Source of the DNA: Mesorhizobium sp. Root102
GTDB taxonomy: Bacteria; Pseudomonadota; Alphaproteobacteria; Rhizobiales; Rhizobiaceae
DNA length: 64,000 nucleotides
Assembly (NCBI RefSeq): GCF_001425625.1
Contig: NZ_LMCP01000011.1
Span: forward strand, 1 to 64,000
Direction of reading: 5' to 3'
The notes under the pieces: generated by a model
What the model was told of the DNA's origin: nothing
The model's input: only the letters and a program-made list of their open reading frames with translations
Database searches by the model: none
Made by a program: the position numbers and the translations under genes
Shown here: piece after piece, positions 46,653-56,085 of the stretch
How the letters are laid out: every line of letters starts with the position of its first letter
Position numbering within the stretch: position 1 is the first letter of the stretch

Positions 46653-47432
46653 ATGCAATTTGATGGGCTTGATGGGTTGCGTGTGGTCGTTACGGCCGCA
46701 GGTGGTGGGGCCGGACGGGTTATCGCCGCACGCTTCCATAGAGCGGGCGCTCATGTCGTAGCCTGCGATTTGGATCGCAAAGGACTCCGCGACTTGGAAC
46801 AGGACTGTCCAAGACTGGTCGGCGTGGAATCCGATGCAGGCAACGAAGAAGGCGTGGAGCAGGTTTTTGCAGTGGTCCGAGAAAAGCTCGGCGGCATCGA
46901 TGTATTGGTGAACAACGTTGGCATAAGCGGGCCTACGGCGCCGGCCGAGAAGGTCACGCTGGATGAGTGGAACCAATCGATTCGCGTCAACCTGACCAGC
47001 CACTTTCTCTTCGCCCGTGCGGCAATCCCTCTAATGAAAGACGCGCAGAGCGGACTTATCGTCAACATATCGTCGGGCAGTGCCAAGGTTGGGTTGCCGC
47101 TCCGCTTGCCCTACGTCGTTTCCAAGGGGGCCGTGCTCGCGCTCACGACCAACCTTGCCCGCGAGCTCGGGCCCTTCGGTATCCGCGTCAATGCGATTTT
47201 GCCCGGAGCCATCCGCGGCCCGCGACTGGACCGTGTGATTCAAGCCAAGGCAGAGGCGCTCGGCATCGATCCCAAGGAGCATGAGCGGTCCGTGCTCCGC
47301 TATGTCTCACTGCGCACCATGGTGGAGCCGGATGACATCGCGGCGATGATCCTGTTTCTGGCTTCGCCCGGCGGAAGCCGGGTCACCGGACAGCTGATCG
47401 GTGTCGACGGCAACATGGAGTGGGAAGAATGA
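46653..47432 (+). CDS. Short-chain dehydrogenase/reductase (SDR-4)
   Basis: This SDR has 259 residues. The cofactor loop TAAGGGAGRVIA is a variant of TG-x3-G-x-G in which Ala replaces the first Gly. NNVGISG replaces the usual NNAG. The catalytic set is NISSGSAK and PYVVSKGA. DLDRKG after the second strand favours NAD. It is the first gene of the GntR-controlled operon and precedes a BKACE enzyme, so it probably makes the beta-keto acid for it by oxidising a beta-hydroxy acid. Confidence 0.9.
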   Translation: MQFDGLDGLRVVVTAAGGGAGRVIAARFHRAGAHVVACDLDRKGLRDLEQDCPRLVGVESDAGNEEGVEQVFAVVREKLGGIDVLVNNVGISGPTAPAEKVTLDEWNQSIRVNLTSHFLFARAAIPLMKDAQSGLIVNISSGSAKVGLPLRLPYVVSKGAVLALTTNLARELGPFGIRVNAILPGAIRGPRLDRVIQAKAEALGIDPKEHERSVLRYVSLRTMVEPDDIAAMILFLASPGGSRVTGQLIGVDGNMEWEE

Positions 47433-47628
47433 ATGAGGGGTTGGCCGTGCTGCTTGACCTTTCGAGCACGCACGACGTGTCGCGCTCCTTTCTGCGGGTG
47501 AGCGGGCGACGATCCACTGCGTCGCAGCCACGAGTAACGTTGTAGATCTAGGGACGAGGCGAATGGACCGCTACGCCGGTCCGGCTGTCGCCGCAAGCGC
47601 AACATCAGATCAGTAAGGGGCCGGAATT

Positions 47629-48561
47629 ATGTTCGGTAACAAAGTCATCATCACCTGTGCCGTCACCGGTAGCGTCCATACGCCGACCATGTCGCCGCAT
47701 CTTCCGATAACACCGAACGAGATTGCCGCGTCGGCGATTGAGGCGGCGGAGGCGGGCGCCGCGATCATTCATCTACATGCGCGCAACCCCGAGACGGGAA
47801 GGCCGACGCAGAACTCCGACCTTTTCATGGAGTTCCTGCCGCGCATCAAGCAGTCGACAAAGGCAGTGCTCAATCTGACCACGGGTGGCGCCCTGGGTAT
47901 GACGCTCGAGGAACGGCTGGCGCCGGCCCACGCGGCGAGACCCGAGGTAACCAGTCTCAACATGGGCTCAATGAACTTCTCCTTCGCCCAACTCGCCTCC
48001 AAATACTCTGAGTGGAAGCATGACTGGGAAAAGGCATATGTCGAGTCCAGCTGGAAGTCATTCTATCCAAATAGCTTCGAGATGATCGAAAGAATAATGG
48101 TTGATATTGGTCAAGCCTATGGGACTCGTTTCGAGTTCGAGTGTTATGACATCGGCCATCTTTACAACTTGAAGATTTTTGCTGACCGCGGCTTGGTTCA
48201 GCCCCCCTTCTTTATTCAGGGCATATTCGGCGTAGCGGGCGGTATGGGTGCCGACCTTGAGAACCTGATGTATTTTAAACAGACCGCTGACCGCCTGTTC
48301 GGGTCCAACTACCGACTCTCCGCGTTCGGCATCGGCAAGGCGCAAATGGCGTTTCTAACGATGGCCGCGCTCTTGGGCGGCAATGTGCGAGTGGGGTTGG
48401 AAGATTCCCTCTACATAGGGCACGGCCAGCTCGCCAATTCTAATGCTCAGCAGGTGCGCAAGATCAGGGGCATCGTCGAGGACTTGGGCATGGAAATCGC
48501 CACGCCCGAAGAGGCGCGCGACATGCTGAATCTGAAGGGGGGCGACCGGGTGGCATTCTGA
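47629..48561 (+). CDS. Beta-keto acid cleavage enzyme (BKACE, DUF849), copy 2
   Basis: The 310-residue protein is a standard-length DUF849 enzyme. VIITCAVTGSVHTPTMSPHL and IPTTPNEIA-like LPITPNEIAASA begin the barrel. IIHLHARNPETGRPTQ holds the His-x-His zinc pair and VRVGLEDSLYIGHG the conserved Glu and active-site loop. AAGGGG precedes ATG at 47629. It is more typical than copy 1 at 26526, which has a long N-terminal extension. In this operon its acetyl-CoA-dependent cleavage may produce acetoacetate and an aminoacyl-CoA, as in lysine fermentation (Kce). Confidence 0.95.
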   Translation: MFGNKVIITCAVTGSVHTPTMSPHLPITPNEIAASAIEAAEAGAAIIHLHARNPETGRPTQNSDLFMEFLPRIKQSTKAVLNLTTGGALGMTLEERLAPAHAARPEVTSLNMGSMNFSFAQLASKYSEWKHDWEKAYVESSWKSFYPNSFEMIERIMVDIGQAYGTRFEFECYDIGHLYNLKIFADRGLVQPPFFIQGIFGVAGGMGADLENLMYFKQTADRLFGSNYRLSAFGIGKAQMAFLTMAALLGGNVRVGLEDSLYIGHGQLANSNAQQVRKIRGIVEDLGMEIATPEEARDMLNLKGGDRVAF

Positions 48562-48665
48562 CCCCTTTCGTGCGCATCCAGTGACCATGTCCGAAGGCAT
48601 GTGGTCGGTAAGCTGATGAGCCGTGATGCAGGGTAAGCCGGGCTGATAGACGGGATACGGGATTG

Positions 48666-50732
48666 ATGCGTTTCGCGATAGATACAGGGGGCACTTTCAC
48701 TGACCTCATCGTCGAGGACGACGAGGGTGAGTGCCGGATGTTCAAGGCCCGTACGACGCCCGACGATCCGATCACGGGATTGCTGAACGCGTTGACCTTG
48801 GCAGCCGACGCGTACGGCATGACGTTAGGCGAATTGCTTCGTCGCGGTGAGATCCTGGTCCACGGAACCACCCGCGCTATCAATGCGATTATCACGGGCC
48901 GTACAGCACGAACGGCCCTCCTGGTCACGCGCGGCCACAGGGATGTTTTGGTGTTGCGTGAAGGAGGTCGCTCAGATCCCTTCAATTTCACAGACCCATA
49001 TCCGCAACCCTATGTCCCGCGCAGCCTGACATTCGAGATTCCTGAGCGCGTTCGCGCCGATGGCTCGGTCATGGTCCCGCTTGACGAGGCTGCGGTACGC
49101 GCAGCCGCGGCCGAATTGGCCTCGCGGAAAATCGAAGCAGTGGCGGTCTGTTTGCTGTGGTCGATAATCAATCCTGCACACGAGATGCGGATCGGAGAGT
49201 TATTGGCGGAATGCCTGCCAGGTGTGCCCTTCACACTGTCGCACGCGCTCAATCCGACAATCCGCGAGTTCCGCCGCGCCTCGTCTGCGGCGGTGGATGC
49301 TTCCCTCAAGCCAACCATGGGAACCTACATGCGTACGCTTGAAAGCCGGCTCCATGAGGCGGGCTTTGCGGGACGAACGTTGGTGGTGACGTCCGGCGCA
49401 GGTGTCATAGATGCGCGCGATGCGGCGGAAGCCCCGATCCATATCGTCAACTCCGGACCTTCCATGGCGCCACTCGCAGGCCGTCACTATGCGTTGATGG
49501 AAAGTGGATCCCACACAGCGATCGTGGCGGACACCGGGGGGACAACCTACGATGTCAGCCTTGTGCGTAAAGGGCACATTCCGACCTCGCGTGAGACTTG
49601 GATCGGCGAGCCGTATCGCGGCACGATGATCGGATTTCCGTGGGTCGACGTGAAAAGCGTCGGGGCAGGCGGCGGTTCCATCGCGTGGATCGATTCGGGC
49701 GGTCTTTTGCGGGTCGGTCCCAAAAGCGCAGGCGCAGTGCCTGGACCGGCTGCGTACGGTCGCGGCGGTGTGGAGCCCACGGTAACCGACGCCTCGATCG
49801 CACTCGGTCACCTCGACCCGGACTATTTTCTTGGCGGCGCGATCAAGCTTAACCGCGATCTGGCCGTTGCCGCAATCCGCCAGATTGCGGATCCGCTCAA
49901 GTTGGGTGTTGCCGAGGCAGCGAACGCCATAATCAGCATAGCCACGGAAAACATGGTGCAGGCTATCGTAGATATCACTGTCAACCAAGGGGTGGATCCA
50001 CGACAGGCCGTGCTGGTCGGTGGCGGTGGCGCGGCTGGACTCAATTCCGTGCGTATCGCGAGCCGCCTTGGCTGCCGCACTCTGATCATCCCCGACACCG
50101 GCGCAGCATTGTCCGCTGCCGGGGCGATGATGTCCAGTCTCAAGGCGGATTTTCACGCCGCCTTCTTCGTCTCTACGTCTTCCCTCGATTTTGATGGCGT
50201 GAAAAGGACTCTCGACCGCCTTTCCTCGCGCTGCCGCGCTTTTATCGATGGACCTGGTGCCGGCGCCGTTGAAACTGCGATCACCTTCAAGGTCGATGCG
50301 CGCTACGACACGCAGGTGTGGGAGATCGAGGTGCTATTGCGCGGCAAACTTGCTTCCGAGGCGGAGCTTGCCAGTTTCGTTCAGGATTTCCATCTGACGC
50401 ATGAGAATCTCTTCGGCTTTTCGGACCCCATCTCTCCCATCGAGATCATTGCGTGGACAGCCGAGGTCAACTGCCGCTTTCGTGAACAATCCGGCTTGCG
50501 GCTCACATCCGCGGCGACTCTCGCAGAGCGCCCGAACCGGGCGGCTTATTTCCATTCGACCGATTGGGTCGATGTACCGGTCCGACAGTTCAACAACCTG
50601 GTTATCGGCGAAGCTGTGAGCGGGCCCGCGATCGTCGAGAGTTCGTTCACCACGATTGTTGTCGATCCCGGAGCGGTGGCCACACGACAGCAGTCCGGCA
50701 GCCTTTTGATCGAGGTGGAACAAAGCCAATGA
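48666..50732 (+). CDS. hyuA: Hydantoinase/oxoprolinase subunit A, first pair
   Basis: The 688-residue protein is the ATP-binding subunit of the N-methylhydantoinase/5-oxoprolinase/acetone carboxylase superfamily. FAIDTGGTFTDLIVED is the ASKHA phosphate loop, LVHGTTRAINAI and IVADTGGTTYDVSLV are further nucleotide motifs, and SVGAGGGSIAWID is characteristic. It pairs with HyuB (ATGA overlap). Such pairs hydrolyse cyclic amides or carboxylate ketones with ATP. The link to a branched-chain-type importer and OrtAB suggests a lactam or hydantoin-like nitrogen heterocycle as substrate. Confidence 0.93.
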   Translation: MRFAIDTGGTFTDLIVEDDEGECRMFKARTTPDDPITGLLNALTLAADAYGMTLGELLRRGEILVHGTTRAINAIITGRTARTALLVTRGHRDVLVLREGGRSDPFNFTDPYPQPYVPRSLTFEIPERVRADGSVMVPLDEAAVRAAAAELASRKIEAVAVCLLWSIINPAHEMRIGELLAECLPGVPFTLSHALNPTIREFRRASSAAVDASLKPTMGTYMRTLESRLHEAGFAGRTLVVTSGAGVIDARDAAEAPIHIVNSGPSMAPLAGRHYALMESGSHTAIVADTGGTTYDVSLVRKGHIPTSRETWIGEPYRGTMIGFPWVDVKSVGAGGGSIAWIDSGGLLRVGPKSAGAVPGPAAYGRGGVEPTVTDASIALGHLDPDYFLGGAIKLNRDLAVAAIRQIADPLKLGVAEAANAIISIATENMVQAIVDITVNQGVDPRQAVLVGGGGAAGLNSVRIASRLGCRTLIIPDTGAALSAAGAMMSSLKADFHAAFFVSTSSLDFDGVKRTLDRLSSRCRAFIDGPGAGAVETAITFKVDARYDTQVWEIEVLLRGKLASEAELASFVQDFHLTHENLFGFSDPISPIEIIAWTAEVNCRFREQSGLRLTSAATLAERPNRAAYFHSTDWVDVPVRQFNNLVIGEAVSGPAIVESSFTTIVVDPGAVATRQQSGSLLIEVEQSQ

Positions 50733-52510
50733 CTGCTCTGAAGGAGAATACTGCCAAGTTGGACAGCGTCACCTTGGCGCTCCTTAACCATCGCTTTGAG
50801 GGCGTTGCGCGCAAGATGGCCAACACGCTCCTGCGCACGGGGCGGTCTGGTGTGCTGAACATCGCCCGAGACTTTTCATGCTGCATCGTTACCGCAGATT
50901 GCGAGTTGCTGGTCGCTAATGAAGGTCTTCCGATCCACGTCCTCTCGGGCCCCGATATCATGGCCCGGATAATGAAGGAAGTCGCACCGATGTTGAAGCG
51001 CGGCGATGCCTTCCTGAACAACTCACCCTATCACGGCTGCAGCCATGCAGCCGATCACACGATCCTTGTGCCGGTGATCGACGACAAAGGCGTCCATCGC
51101 TTTACGGTATTGGCGAAAGCGCATCAGGCAGACGTCGGAAATTCCATTCCAACGACTTATCACGGCTCCGCGCGCGACGTTTACGAAGAAGGGGCTCTCA
51201 TTTTCCCCTCCACCAAGGTTCAGGAAAACTACGAGACAAACCAAGACATTGTCCGGATGTGCCGTATGCGCATCCGGGTGCCCGATCAATGGTGGGGTGA
51301 TTTCCTTGCTGCGATTGGATCCGCGCGCATCGGCGAGCAGGAGATCATGGCAATGGCCGCCGAAGTCGGATGGGACCTCCTGACGGCATTTTCACGTGAA
51401 TGGCTCAACTACTCAGAACGCCGGATGGAGGACGCCATTCGCAGGATGCCGGTCGGATCGGCAAAACGGTCCAGCACGCACGACCCCTTTCCAGGGACAC
51501 CAGCCGAAGGCGTAACCGTAAACGCAACGGTTTCGATTGATCCGGGCGAAGCGCGTATTCAGGTCGATCTAACGGACAACATCGACTGCCTACCATGCGG
51601 CCTCAATCTGTCGGAAGCCTGCGCACGGACCGCTGCGATGGTCGGAATCTTCAATTCAATCGATCATTCCGTGCCAAAGAACGCAGGCGCCTTTCGCCGC
51701 ATCGAGCTGTCCCTGCGCGAGAACTGCGTCGTGGGGATCCCACGCCATCCGACCTCGACGTCGGTCGCAACGACCAACATCGCCGATCGCGTCGCCAATG
51801 TCGTGCAGGCAGCAATAGCCGACATTGCCGACGGGTATGGTTTGGCCGAATGCGGCGCAGTGATCCCGCCTGCCGCGGGCGTGATTTCGGGTGTGAAGCC
51901 AACCACCGGAGCGCACTTCGTGAACCAGCTTTGCCTTGGCATGACCGGCGGAGCTGCGGCACCAGGTGCAGATGCCTGGATAACCATCTGCCACGTTGGC
52001 AATGGCGGATTGTGTAACGTCGATTCCGTTGAACTCGACGAGTTGCGCCAGCCGATCCACGTATATTCGCGCGAACTCGTTCCGGATACCGAGGGCGCGG
52101 GCCGCTATCGCGGTGCGCCCTCCGTGGCCGTCGAGTTCGGTCCAGTCGGTTGTTGCATTTCCGTTGGCTATGTGAGTGACGGCGCCATCAATGCGGCAAG
52201 GGGCGTACGCGGCGGTGGGAACGGCGGTAACGCCAACCAGTTTCGCCTGACTTCCGAAGGCCGCAAGGCCCAACTCGACAGTTGCGCACAAGTCACGCTC
52301 CGCGACGGGGAAAGGCTGCTTTCGATCTCCTGCGGGGGCGGGGGCTACGGGTTTCCGGAAGAACGGGATCCCGACGCCGTCGCTCGCGACGTTGCCGAGG
52401 GTTGGATTACCCCGGAGCGTGCACGCAACGTCTATCGTGTCGCGGTCGCAGGAGACCGGGTCGATCTTGAAGCTACCGTAGCACTCAGGTCAGACCACCA
52501 CCACAATTAG
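50729..52510 (+). CDS. hyuB: Hydantoinase/oxoprolinase subunit B, first pair
   Basis: The 593-residue protein is the B subunit: LLNHRFEGVARKMANTLLRT, GDAFLNNSPYHGCSHAADHT (with the metal-binding His residues), LAKAHQADVGNSIPTTYHG, and NGGLCNVDSVELDELRQPI near the end. The Gly-rich SCGGGGYGFPEERD completes the family pattern. The start ATG at 50729 overlaps the hyuA stop by four bases. Length and motifs look intact. A second hyuAB pair is at the right edge of the window. Confidence 0.93.
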   Translation: MTALKENTAKLDSVTLALLNHRFEGVARKMANTLLRTGRSGVLNIARDFSCCIVTADCELLVANEGLPIHVLSGPDIMARIMKEVAPMLKRGDAFLNNSPYHGCSHAADHTILVPVIDDKGVHRFTVLAKAHQADVGNSIPTTYHGSARDVYEEGALIFPSTKVQENYETNQDIVRMCRMRIRVPDQWWGDFLAAIGSARIGEQEIMAMAAEVGWDLLTAFSREWLNYSERRMEDAIRRMPVGSAKRSSTHDPFPGTPAEGVTVNATVSIDPGEARIQVDLTDNIDCLPCGLNLSEACARTAAMVGIFNSIDHSVPKNAGAFRRIELSLRENCVVGIPRHPTSTSVATTNIADRVANVVQAAIADIADGYGLAECGAVIPPAAGVISGVKPTTGAHFVNQLCLGMTGGAAAPGADAWITICHVGNGGLCNVDSVELDELRQPIHVYSRELVPDTEGAGRYRGAPSVAVEFGPVGCCISVGYVSDGAINAARGVRGGGNGGNANQFRLTSEGRKAQLDSCAQVTLRDGERLLSISCGGGGYGFPEERDPDAVARDVAEGWITPERARNVYRVAVAGDRVDLEATVALRSDHHHN

Positions 52511-52544
52511 TCAAGGAAGAAAGAACCAAAAGGGGAACTTGGAC

Positions 52545-53720
52545 ATGAAAATCCTAATGTTGACTGCACTTGCCGCCGTAGCCGTTTCAGTTTTGCCTGC
52601 GTCTGCTCAAGATGACGCAGTGACGGTTGGTTTTCCACTTGCCCTGTCGGGCTTCGTAGCGCCCTATGACGACGGACCTCTGAAAGCCGCTCTGCTGGCC
52701 ATCGACGACATCAACAGCAGGGGCGGGTTGTTGGGGGAGAAGATCATCTCCGTTGAGTCCGATACCAAGTCGGACCCCGCTCAAGGGGCCACTGCCGCTA
52801 CCGACGTTCTAGGCAAGGCCGCCAAGATGATCATGGTCACTTGTGATTTCGATTTCGGCGCGCCGGCGGCCCTGGTTGCCGAATCGCAGAACGTCATCGC
52901 CTTTTCGTCCTGCGCGGCGGATCCGAAGTTTGGCGTTCAGGGAATTGGCAAGAATGCCTATACGATGTCGACCGCATCGATTTCCCAGGGCGCTACGCTC
53001 GCTGAATGGGCTCACAACGAGAAGGGCTTCAAGACCGTCTACATACTGAAAGACACGATGGTCGAGTATACCAAGTCAGTTTGCGACTCGTTCGAAGCAC
53101 GTTGGACAGAACTCAGCTCTGCAGAAAGCATCGTCGGTCGCGACACATTTCACGGTGTGAACGACACCTCTATTGCGAGCCAGATTTCCAGGATCAAGGC
53201 CAACTCTCCGCAGCCGGACTTCGTGATGTTCTGCGGAGCCGTCAATGGCGGTTCGGCAGTGCGCCAAATTCGCGCCGCCGGCATCGATCTGCCACTGCTA
53301 TCCAGCGAATCGATGGACGGCGCCTATTGGCTTGCTGCCATTCCTAACCTTTCCGACTTCTATGTGGCGGTCTACGGGTCAGCTTTCGGAAATGATCCCG
53401 ATCCCAAGGTCAATGACTTCGTAAAAAGCTTTAGCGCGAAATATGGGGTGGCGCCGGTTACGGGGCACGCACTGACGGGCTATTCAGTAGTCGAAGCCTG
53501 GGCAAAAGCGGTCGAGCGTGCTGGAACTTTCGATACTGATGCCGTGCGTGCCGAACTGGATAAATTCACTGCTGAGCCGCTTATGGTGGGTAAGACGACC
53601 TTCACGCCGGAACTGCATATCAACGTCGACCGACCGATGCTCATCATGAAGATTGTCAACGGCAAGCACGAGCCGATCGAGCGGTTCATCACGACCAAGT
53701 TGCCCAAAGTGAGCTTTTAG
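52545..53720 (+). CDS. Branched-chain-amino-acid-type ABC substrate-binding protein
   Basis: This 391-residue periplasmic protein has signal peptide MKILMLTALAAVAVSVLPAS (cleavage after ASA near residue 23) and a LivK/amide-binding fold (VTVGFPLALSGFVAPYDDG, DDINSRGGLLGEKIISVESD, GHALTGYSVVEAWAKAV). AGGGGAAC precedes the start. It is the first gene of a complete LivKHMGF-type importer. These systems also take up amides, urea, aromatic acids and cyclic compounds. The ligand should be the compound handled by HyuAB and OrtAB. Confidence 0.93.
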   Translation: MKILMLTALAAVAVSVLPASAQDDAVTVGFPLALSGFVAPYDDGPLKAALLAIDDINSRGGLLGEKIISVESDTKSDPAQGATAATDVLGKAAKMIMVTCDFDFGAPAALVAESQNVIAFSSCAADPKFGVQGIGKNAYTMSTASISQGATLAEWAHNEKGFKTVYILKDTMVEYTKSVCDSFEARWTELSSAESIVGRDTFHGVNDTSIASQISRIKANSPQPDFVMFCGAVNGGSAVRQIRAAGIDLPLLSSESMDGAYWLAAIPNLSDFYVAVYGSAFGNDPDPKVNDFVKSFSAKYGVAPVTGHALTGYSVVEAWAKAVERAGTFDTDAVRAELDKFTAEPLMVGKTTFTPELHINVDRPMLIMKIVNGKHEPIERFITTKLPKVSF

Positions 53721-53744
53721 TCGCTCAGGGATCGGCATTTGTCC

Positions 53745-54476
53745 ATGAACACCGCCTCTCAGCATCTCGTCGCGGAAGCCATTAGTGTCAGATTTGGCGG
53801 CCTGGAGGCGCTGAGGGCGGTCGATCTCGCGATCGGCCCTGGCGAGATAGTGGGGCTGATCGGGTCGAACGGAGCAGGAAAGAGCACGCTGATCAATGTG
53901 CTCTCCGGTTTCCAGAGGCCCACGGCTGGGGCCGTGAAGCTGGGCGACCGTCCAATAGGCGGCCTGTCCCCGCATCTTGTGGCCAGGGCCGGAATTGTGC
54001 GTACTTTCCAGGCCGTGCGTCTTTTTCAGGACTTGTCGGTCGTCAACAATGTAGCGGCTGCGGCGGCGGCGCTGGGTGGGTCTTTGTCAACTGCGAACAC
54101 TCTCATCGAGATGCTCGGTCTTTCGGATCTTCGCGATCAGCGGGCTGGATCGCTCTCCTATGCCCACCAGCGGCGTTTGGCGATAGCGCGCAGTCTGGCG
54201 CTCAAACCCAGGTTTCTGCTGCTTGACGAACCGGCAGCAGGCATGACGCCCGCTGAAGTTGCGGACATCAAGGCCATCCTCCTTGAGGTGCGGGAGAATA
54301 CCGGAACCGGAATGCTGCTCGTGGAGCACAATATGTCACTTGTCATGTCGACATGCGAGCGGCTCGTCGTGCTCGACAGCGGGCGTGTGATCGCGCGCGG
54401 ATCGCCTCAGGCAGTGCGGCGCGATCCGGCCGTCAGAGCATCGTATCTAGGCGAAGTCTCCGGGGAAAAACAATGA
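53745..54476 (+). CDS. livG: ABC transporter ATPase, LivG type
   Basis: The gene encodes 243 residues with Walker A GSNGAGKST near residue 41, signature LSYAHQRRLAIARSLAL, Walker B LLLDEPAAGMTPAE and switch His in VEHNMSL. LivG-type ATPases pair with LivF. The signature has LSYA-H in place of LSGG-Q, an unusual substitution that also occurs among LivG relatives. It follows the binding protein gene and overlaps livF by four bases. Confidence 0.93.
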   Translation: MNTASQHLVAEAISVRFGGLEALRAVDLAIGPGEIVGLIGSNGAGKSTLINVLSGFQRPTAGAVKLGDRPIGGLSPHLVARAGIVRTFQAVRLFQDLSVVNNVAAAAAALGGSLSTANTLIEMLGLSDLRDQRAGSLSYAHQRRLAIARSLALKPRFLLLDEPAAGMTPAEVADIKAILLEVRENTGTGMLLVEHNMSLVMSTCERLVVLDSGRVIARGSPQAVRRDPAVRASYLGEVSGEKQ

Positions 54477-55204
54477 CCTTGCTTCGAATTGACGGCCTCA
54501 GTGCGGCCTACGGCCCCGTTCCGGCGCTGCGGAATGTCGGGTTATCCTTGGGGGAGGGAGAAACGCTTGGCGTCGTGGGAGCCAATGGAGCCGGGAAGTC
54601 GACGCTCACCCTGGCAATAGCTGGAATCGTGCGTCCATCGTCAGGGGACATATTTTTCGACGGCATGTCACTTGCTGGGTTGCTCCCCGAGACCATCGCA
54701 CGGCTTGGCGTAGCTCTCGTTCCTGAGGGCCGCCACATATTTGAGGGCCTCACCGTTGAGGAGAATCTGCTCATTGGCCTGAATGGCGCTGTCGGCAGGC
54801 AAGCAAGGCGCGATGCGCTCGAACGTATATACGATGCTTTTCCAATCCTTCGCCAGCGCCGGACGGGTTTCGGCACAAGACTGTCGGGCGGCGAACAACA
54901 GCAGCTGGCCATAGCGCGTGCGCTGCTCATGAACCCGCGCCTTTTGATCCTGGACGAGCCGTCGCTCGGCCTCGCGCCGATTATGGTCGATAAGGTCTAC
55001 AAGATACTTAGGGACTTGCGCCAGCAAGGCGTGGCGCTGCTCCTGGTGGAGCAGAACCCCGCCAGGATTGCTGAAGTCGCGGATCGGACCGTTGTATTGG
55101 CCAACGGAGCGGTTCGGCTTTCCGGCGCGTCTGCCGATGTACTTTCTTCGGATCTGTTGAGCAGGGCCTATTTGGGCGCCGAGGAACATGAGGTTTGCGC
55201 ATGA
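54473..55204 (+). CDS. livF: ABC transporter ATPase, LivF type
   Basis: The gene encodes 243 residues with Walker A GANGAGKST, signature LSGGEQQQLAIARALLM, Walker B LLILDEPSLGLAP and switch His replaced by Gln in VEQNPAR, as usual for LivF. The LivF-type family end SRAYLGAEE is present. ATG at 54473 overlaps the livG stop, and the stop overlaps livH. Confidence 0.94.
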   Translation: MTLLRIDGLSAAYGPVPALRNVGLSLGEGETLGVVGANGAGKSTLTLAIAGIVRPSSGDIFFDGMSLAGLLPETIARLGVALVPEGRHIFEGLTVEENLLIGLNGAVGRQARRDALERIYDAFPILRQRRTGFGTRLSGGEQQQLAIARALLMNPRLLILDEPSLGLAPIMVDKVYKILRDLRQQGVALLLVEQNPARIAEVADRTVVLANGAVRLSGASADVLSSDLLSRAYLGAEEHEVCA

Positions 55205-56085
55205 CGTTCGCGATCCAAACTTTGATAGACGCTATAAGTGTCGGGGCATTGTATGCGATCTCGGCCCTGGGTATCGGGTTGCTTTTCGGGATCATGCGGC
55301 TTGTCAATTTTGCCCAGAGCGAGTTCGTCACCGTCGGCGTCTATACGCTCATGATGTTGGCGAATGCGTGGTTCCCACTGGCGGCGTTGGCGGCCGTCGT
55401 CGTCGTCGTGCTACTTGCGCTCACGGTCGAACGACTGGCCTTTCGTCCTGTGCGGAACGCCGATCCAGCCACGCTGCTGATTGCGAGTTTCGCGGTCAGC
55501 TATTTTCTTCAGAATGGGCTCGTTCTGCTTTTCGGTGCGCGCCCGATTGGCTTTGATGTGCTGCCGGGGTTGGGTCAGGCTATCCAGGTCGAAACGGTGC
55601 GCATCCCGCTGCTCAATATCGTGACGATCGCCGCAACAAGCACCCTGCTCTTGGGTGTAGGCCTCTTTTTGCGCCTCACGCGCACTGGTATCGAGATGCG
55701 TGCCGCAGCTGTGGATTTCCGAATGGCGCGTCTCATGGGCGTCAAGGCTGACAGGGTAATCGCAGTCGGCTTCGGCCTTGCCGGCATCATGTCGGCGGTG
55801 GTCTCAATTCTATACGCTGCTCAGACAGGAACGGCCTCGCCAGCCATGGGTCTGCAACTAGCCTTGGTCGGCTTTGTCGCCACGGTCATCGGGGGCATGG
55901 GCAATCTTCCGGGTGCTGTGCTGGGAGGTCTAGCAGTCGGTGCGATCAGTGTATTGCTTCAAGCGGTCTTGCCCCCCGATCTCAGGGTGTTCCGCGAAGC
56001 CTTCGTATATGCCGCGGTGATCGCAGTGCTGCTGTTGAGGCCGCAGGGACTTTTTCGCAGCGCGGCTGAAAGGGAGCGTGTGTAA
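55201..56085 (+). CDS. livH: ABC transporter permease, LivH type
   Basis: The 294-residue permease has about eight membrane segments. It starts AIQTLIDAISVGALYAISAL and contains the LivH pattern LVNFAQSEFVTVGVY and the EAA-like loop GLAVGAISVLLQAVLPPD. The start overlaps the livF stop. Together with LivM it forms the channel. Confidence 0.93.
   Translation: MTFAIQTLIDAISVGALYAISALGIGLLFGIMRLVNFAQSEFVTVGVYTLMMLANAWFPLAALAAVVVVVLLALTVERLAFRPVRNADPATLLIASFAVSYFLQNGLVLLFGARPIGFDVLPGLGQAIQVETVRIPLLNIVTIAATSTLLLGVGLFLRLTRTGIEMRAAAVDFRMARLMGVKADRVIAVGFGLAGIMSAVVSILYAAQTGTASPAMGLQLALVGFVATVIGGMGNLPGAVLGGLAVGAISVLLQAVLPPDLRVFREAFVYAAVIAVLLLRPQGLFRSAAERERV

Noticed and set aside
49200..50156. Minus-strand open frame of 318 codons
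   Set aside because: It is antisense to hyuA, whose plus-strand motifs are complete.
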